Source of the DNA: a virus
Direction: 5' to 3' (one strand)
IMG/VR virus record: IMGVR_UViG_3300046028_001977
Location: 1-29,999 of that record
Length of the DNA stretch: 29,999 nt
Under the pieces are notes generated by a model. That model did no database searches and was not told where the DNA came from. It worked only from the letters and a program-made list of their open reading frames with translations. Numbering within the stretch: position 1 is the stretch's first letter; every line of letters starts with the position of its first letter. Positions 28,644-29,999 of this stretch are shown one piece after another. Both the position numbers and the translations under genes were made by a program.

Positions 28644-29999
28644 TGGCAGAAGAAAAATTAAATTTGCAGATAACAATTGATACTGCAGCAGGTACAGAAA
28701 ATGTTGACAAACTTAATAATAAGACTAAAGAAACTGCTAAGTCTGCTAAAGAAGGGCAGGGTGCATTTTCTTCATTAGGTAATACTATTAAGTCATTGGG
28801 TATTATATCTGTTATTGCAGGTGCATTCAATTTCTTTAAAGAAACATTATCTAAGAATCAAAAGGTAGCAGATTCAGTAGCAGCAGTATTTAATACTATT
28901 GCTACAATAGTTAATAAGTTAGTGGACATATTTATTGATGTAACTGCAGCAGTAGGTAAAAATACTAATGGGTTTGATGCACTTGGTAAAGTAATGACAG
29001 GCTTACTTACATTAGCCATTACTCCATTAAAGTTTGCTTTTGGTGGTATTAAGTTATTCATTCAAGAAGCACAATTAGCATGGGAAGATTCTTTTTTAGG
29101 TGGTAAAGATGCTGACAAGATTAAAGAACTTACAAAGAACATTGGTGACACAAAGAAGTTTTTAGGTGAAACTGCAGACAATGCAGCAGAGGCAGGTAAG
29201 AAGATATATAATAATTTTAGTGCTGCAGCATCTTCTGTTATTGATGTAGTTAGTGGGGTGGTTGATAAGGCATCTAAAATAAATGTAGGTGCAATATATG
29301 AGCAATCAAAAGCAACTATAGCCCTTCAGAATAATGCAAAGTTAGCTGCTGCTGAATTAGCAGGGTTAGTTGAAAAATATGACAGACAGGCTGAAACATT
29401 AAGACAAGTTAGGGATGATGAATTTAAAAGTATTGATGATAGGATAGCAGCAAATGAAAGTTTAGGGCTTGTTTTAAATGAGCAAGAAAAGGCAATGAAG
29501 AAACTTGCTGCTACAAAAGTAGCTGCTGCTGCTGCTGAATTGTCACAAAACAAAACAAGCATTGACTTACAGGTAGCATTAAAAGAAGCTATTAATGAAC
29601 AGGCAGGAATTGAAGCACAGGTTGCAGGGTTAAGGTCAGAATACTTAGTTAATCAGACAGGGTTAGCAAAGGAAAAGTTAGCTATAGATGCATCTATTGC
29701 AGCAAGTGCTAATAAGATAACATTAGATGAACAAAAGGCAAATGCTGAATTAATCAAGGATGAAATATTAAAACTTGAAATTAAGAAGCAAATTGCTGCA
29801 GAAGAAGCAGAATTAGAATTAACAAGACTTCAGCAGAATATAGATAATTCTAAGGTAGGTACACAAGCAAGGGCTGATGCTGAAATAGCTTTTGCTGAAA
29901 AGAAAGCTGAAATAAATAATCAGATATTAGCATTAGATGATAGCCTAAATATAGCAATATTAGATAGGGCAGCTAAGACAAGGACTGAACAAGAAGCAT
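28643..29999 (+). CDS. Tape measure protein, N-terminal part (runs off the window)
   Basis: The ATG at 28643 opens a frame with no stop to the window end (452 residues shown). It begins EEKLNLQITIDTAAGTENVDKL, typical of tape measure proteins, followed by a hydrophobic segment (SLGIISVIAGAFNFF), another near NGFDALGKVMTGLLTL, and then long Ala/Lys/Glu-rich coiled coil (DSNYVE-like heptads; EEAELELTRLQQNIDNS). Sets tail length and holds the ejection channel. The remaining part lies beyond the window. Confidence 0.8.
   Translation, partial: MAEEKLNLQITIDTAAGTENVDKLNNKTKETAKSAKEGQGAFSSLGNTIKSLGIISVIAGAFNFFKETLSKNQKVADSVAAVFNTIATIVNKLVDIFIDVTAAVGKNTNGFDALGKVMTGLLTLAITPLKFAFGGIKLFIQEAQLAWEDSFLGGKDADKIKELTKNIGDTKKFLGETADNAAEAGKKIYNNFSAAASSVIDVVSGVVDKASKINVGAIYEQSKATIALQNNAKLAAAELAGLVEKYDRQAETLRQVRDDEFKSIDDRIAANESLGLVLNEQEKAMKKLAATKVAAAAAELSQNKTSIDLQVALKEAINEQAGIEAQVAGLRSEYLVNQTGLAKEKLAIDASIAASANKITLDEQKANAELIKDEILKLEIKKQIAAEEAELELTRLQQNIDNSKVGTQARADAEIAFAEKKAEINNQILALDDSLNIAILDRAAKTRTEQEA

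Noticed and set aside
1-29999. CRISPR array, tRNA, rRNA, insertion sequence, integrase or lysogeny repressor
   Set aside because: No regularly spaced repeat with unique spacers, no tRNA-like T-arm, no transposase or integrase motif, and no repressor-type divergent operon was found. Absence was judged by eye only.

Overview
The window is a stretch of a tailed double-stranded DNA phage (Caudoviricetes) that very probably infects a Bacteroidota host. All convincing genes are on the + strand and tightly packed, often with overlapping stop and start codons, and the composition is strongly A+T rich. Gene starts lack Shine-Dalgarno sites and are instead A-rich. Two intergenic regions carry good matches to the Bacteroidota promoter (TTTG, about 20 bases, TAnnTTTG), and many proteins resemble families I associate with Bacteroidota phages. 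I see no host genes, no integrase or repressor, no tRNA, no rRNA and no CRISPR array. No tail sheath is visible, so a non-contractile tail is the likelier guess.

Layout. 1-8.3 kb: end of the head module (end of a portal/minor-head-like protein, a head-tail connector, a tail-completion-like protein), then a 1715-residue tail fibre with a self-cleaving S74 chaperone domain and a LamG-like fibre partner. 8.6-10.5 kb: lysis region with two small holin-like proteins, a spanin-like membrane protein and an M15 endolysin that carries an EF-hand-like loop. 10.5-12.5 kb: DnaQ-like exonuclease with zinc ribbon, a MazG-like fragment, a membrane or secreted zincin overlapping a minimal SPFH protein. 12.5-17.7 kb: a strong promoter region, then recombination and replication: ERF annealing protein, small SSB-like protein, DnaA-domain-IV-like protein, a structured RNA leader, a replication initiator with iterons inside its gene, a helicase-loader candidate, a VRR-NUC nuclease and a sigma-like factor. 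17.7-20.4 kb: membrane and helical small proteins and a cell-surface sugar cassette (LpxA-like acyltransferase plus two glycosyltransferases). 20.4-22.5 kb: HNH nuclease, small basic protein, terminase small and large subunits. 22.5-23.8 kb: a second copy of the promoter region followed by six very small genes. 23.8-30 kb: tail module with a probable -1 frameshift tail chaperone, three tail proteins and the start of the tape measure protein, which runs off the window.

How it fits together. The promoter region at 12.5 kb would drive replication and sugar-modification genes through to packaging; the near-identical region at 22.6 kb would drive the small genes and tail module. Both carry the same pair of 10-base direct repeats upstream, so one regulator (perhaps the phage's own sigma-like or DnaA-like protein) may control both. 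Replication control looks layered: a kissing-loop RNA with an alternative fold lies directly before the initiator gene, and the initiator gene itself holds the probable origin, as in lambda O.

The most unusual items are the kissing-loop RNA (15405-15515), the intragenic origin (15629-15874), the duplicated promoter/operator, the zincin-SPFH pair, and the LpxA-like enzyme with all four LpxA histidines kept. Family assignments are from motif recognition by eye; no database search was run.
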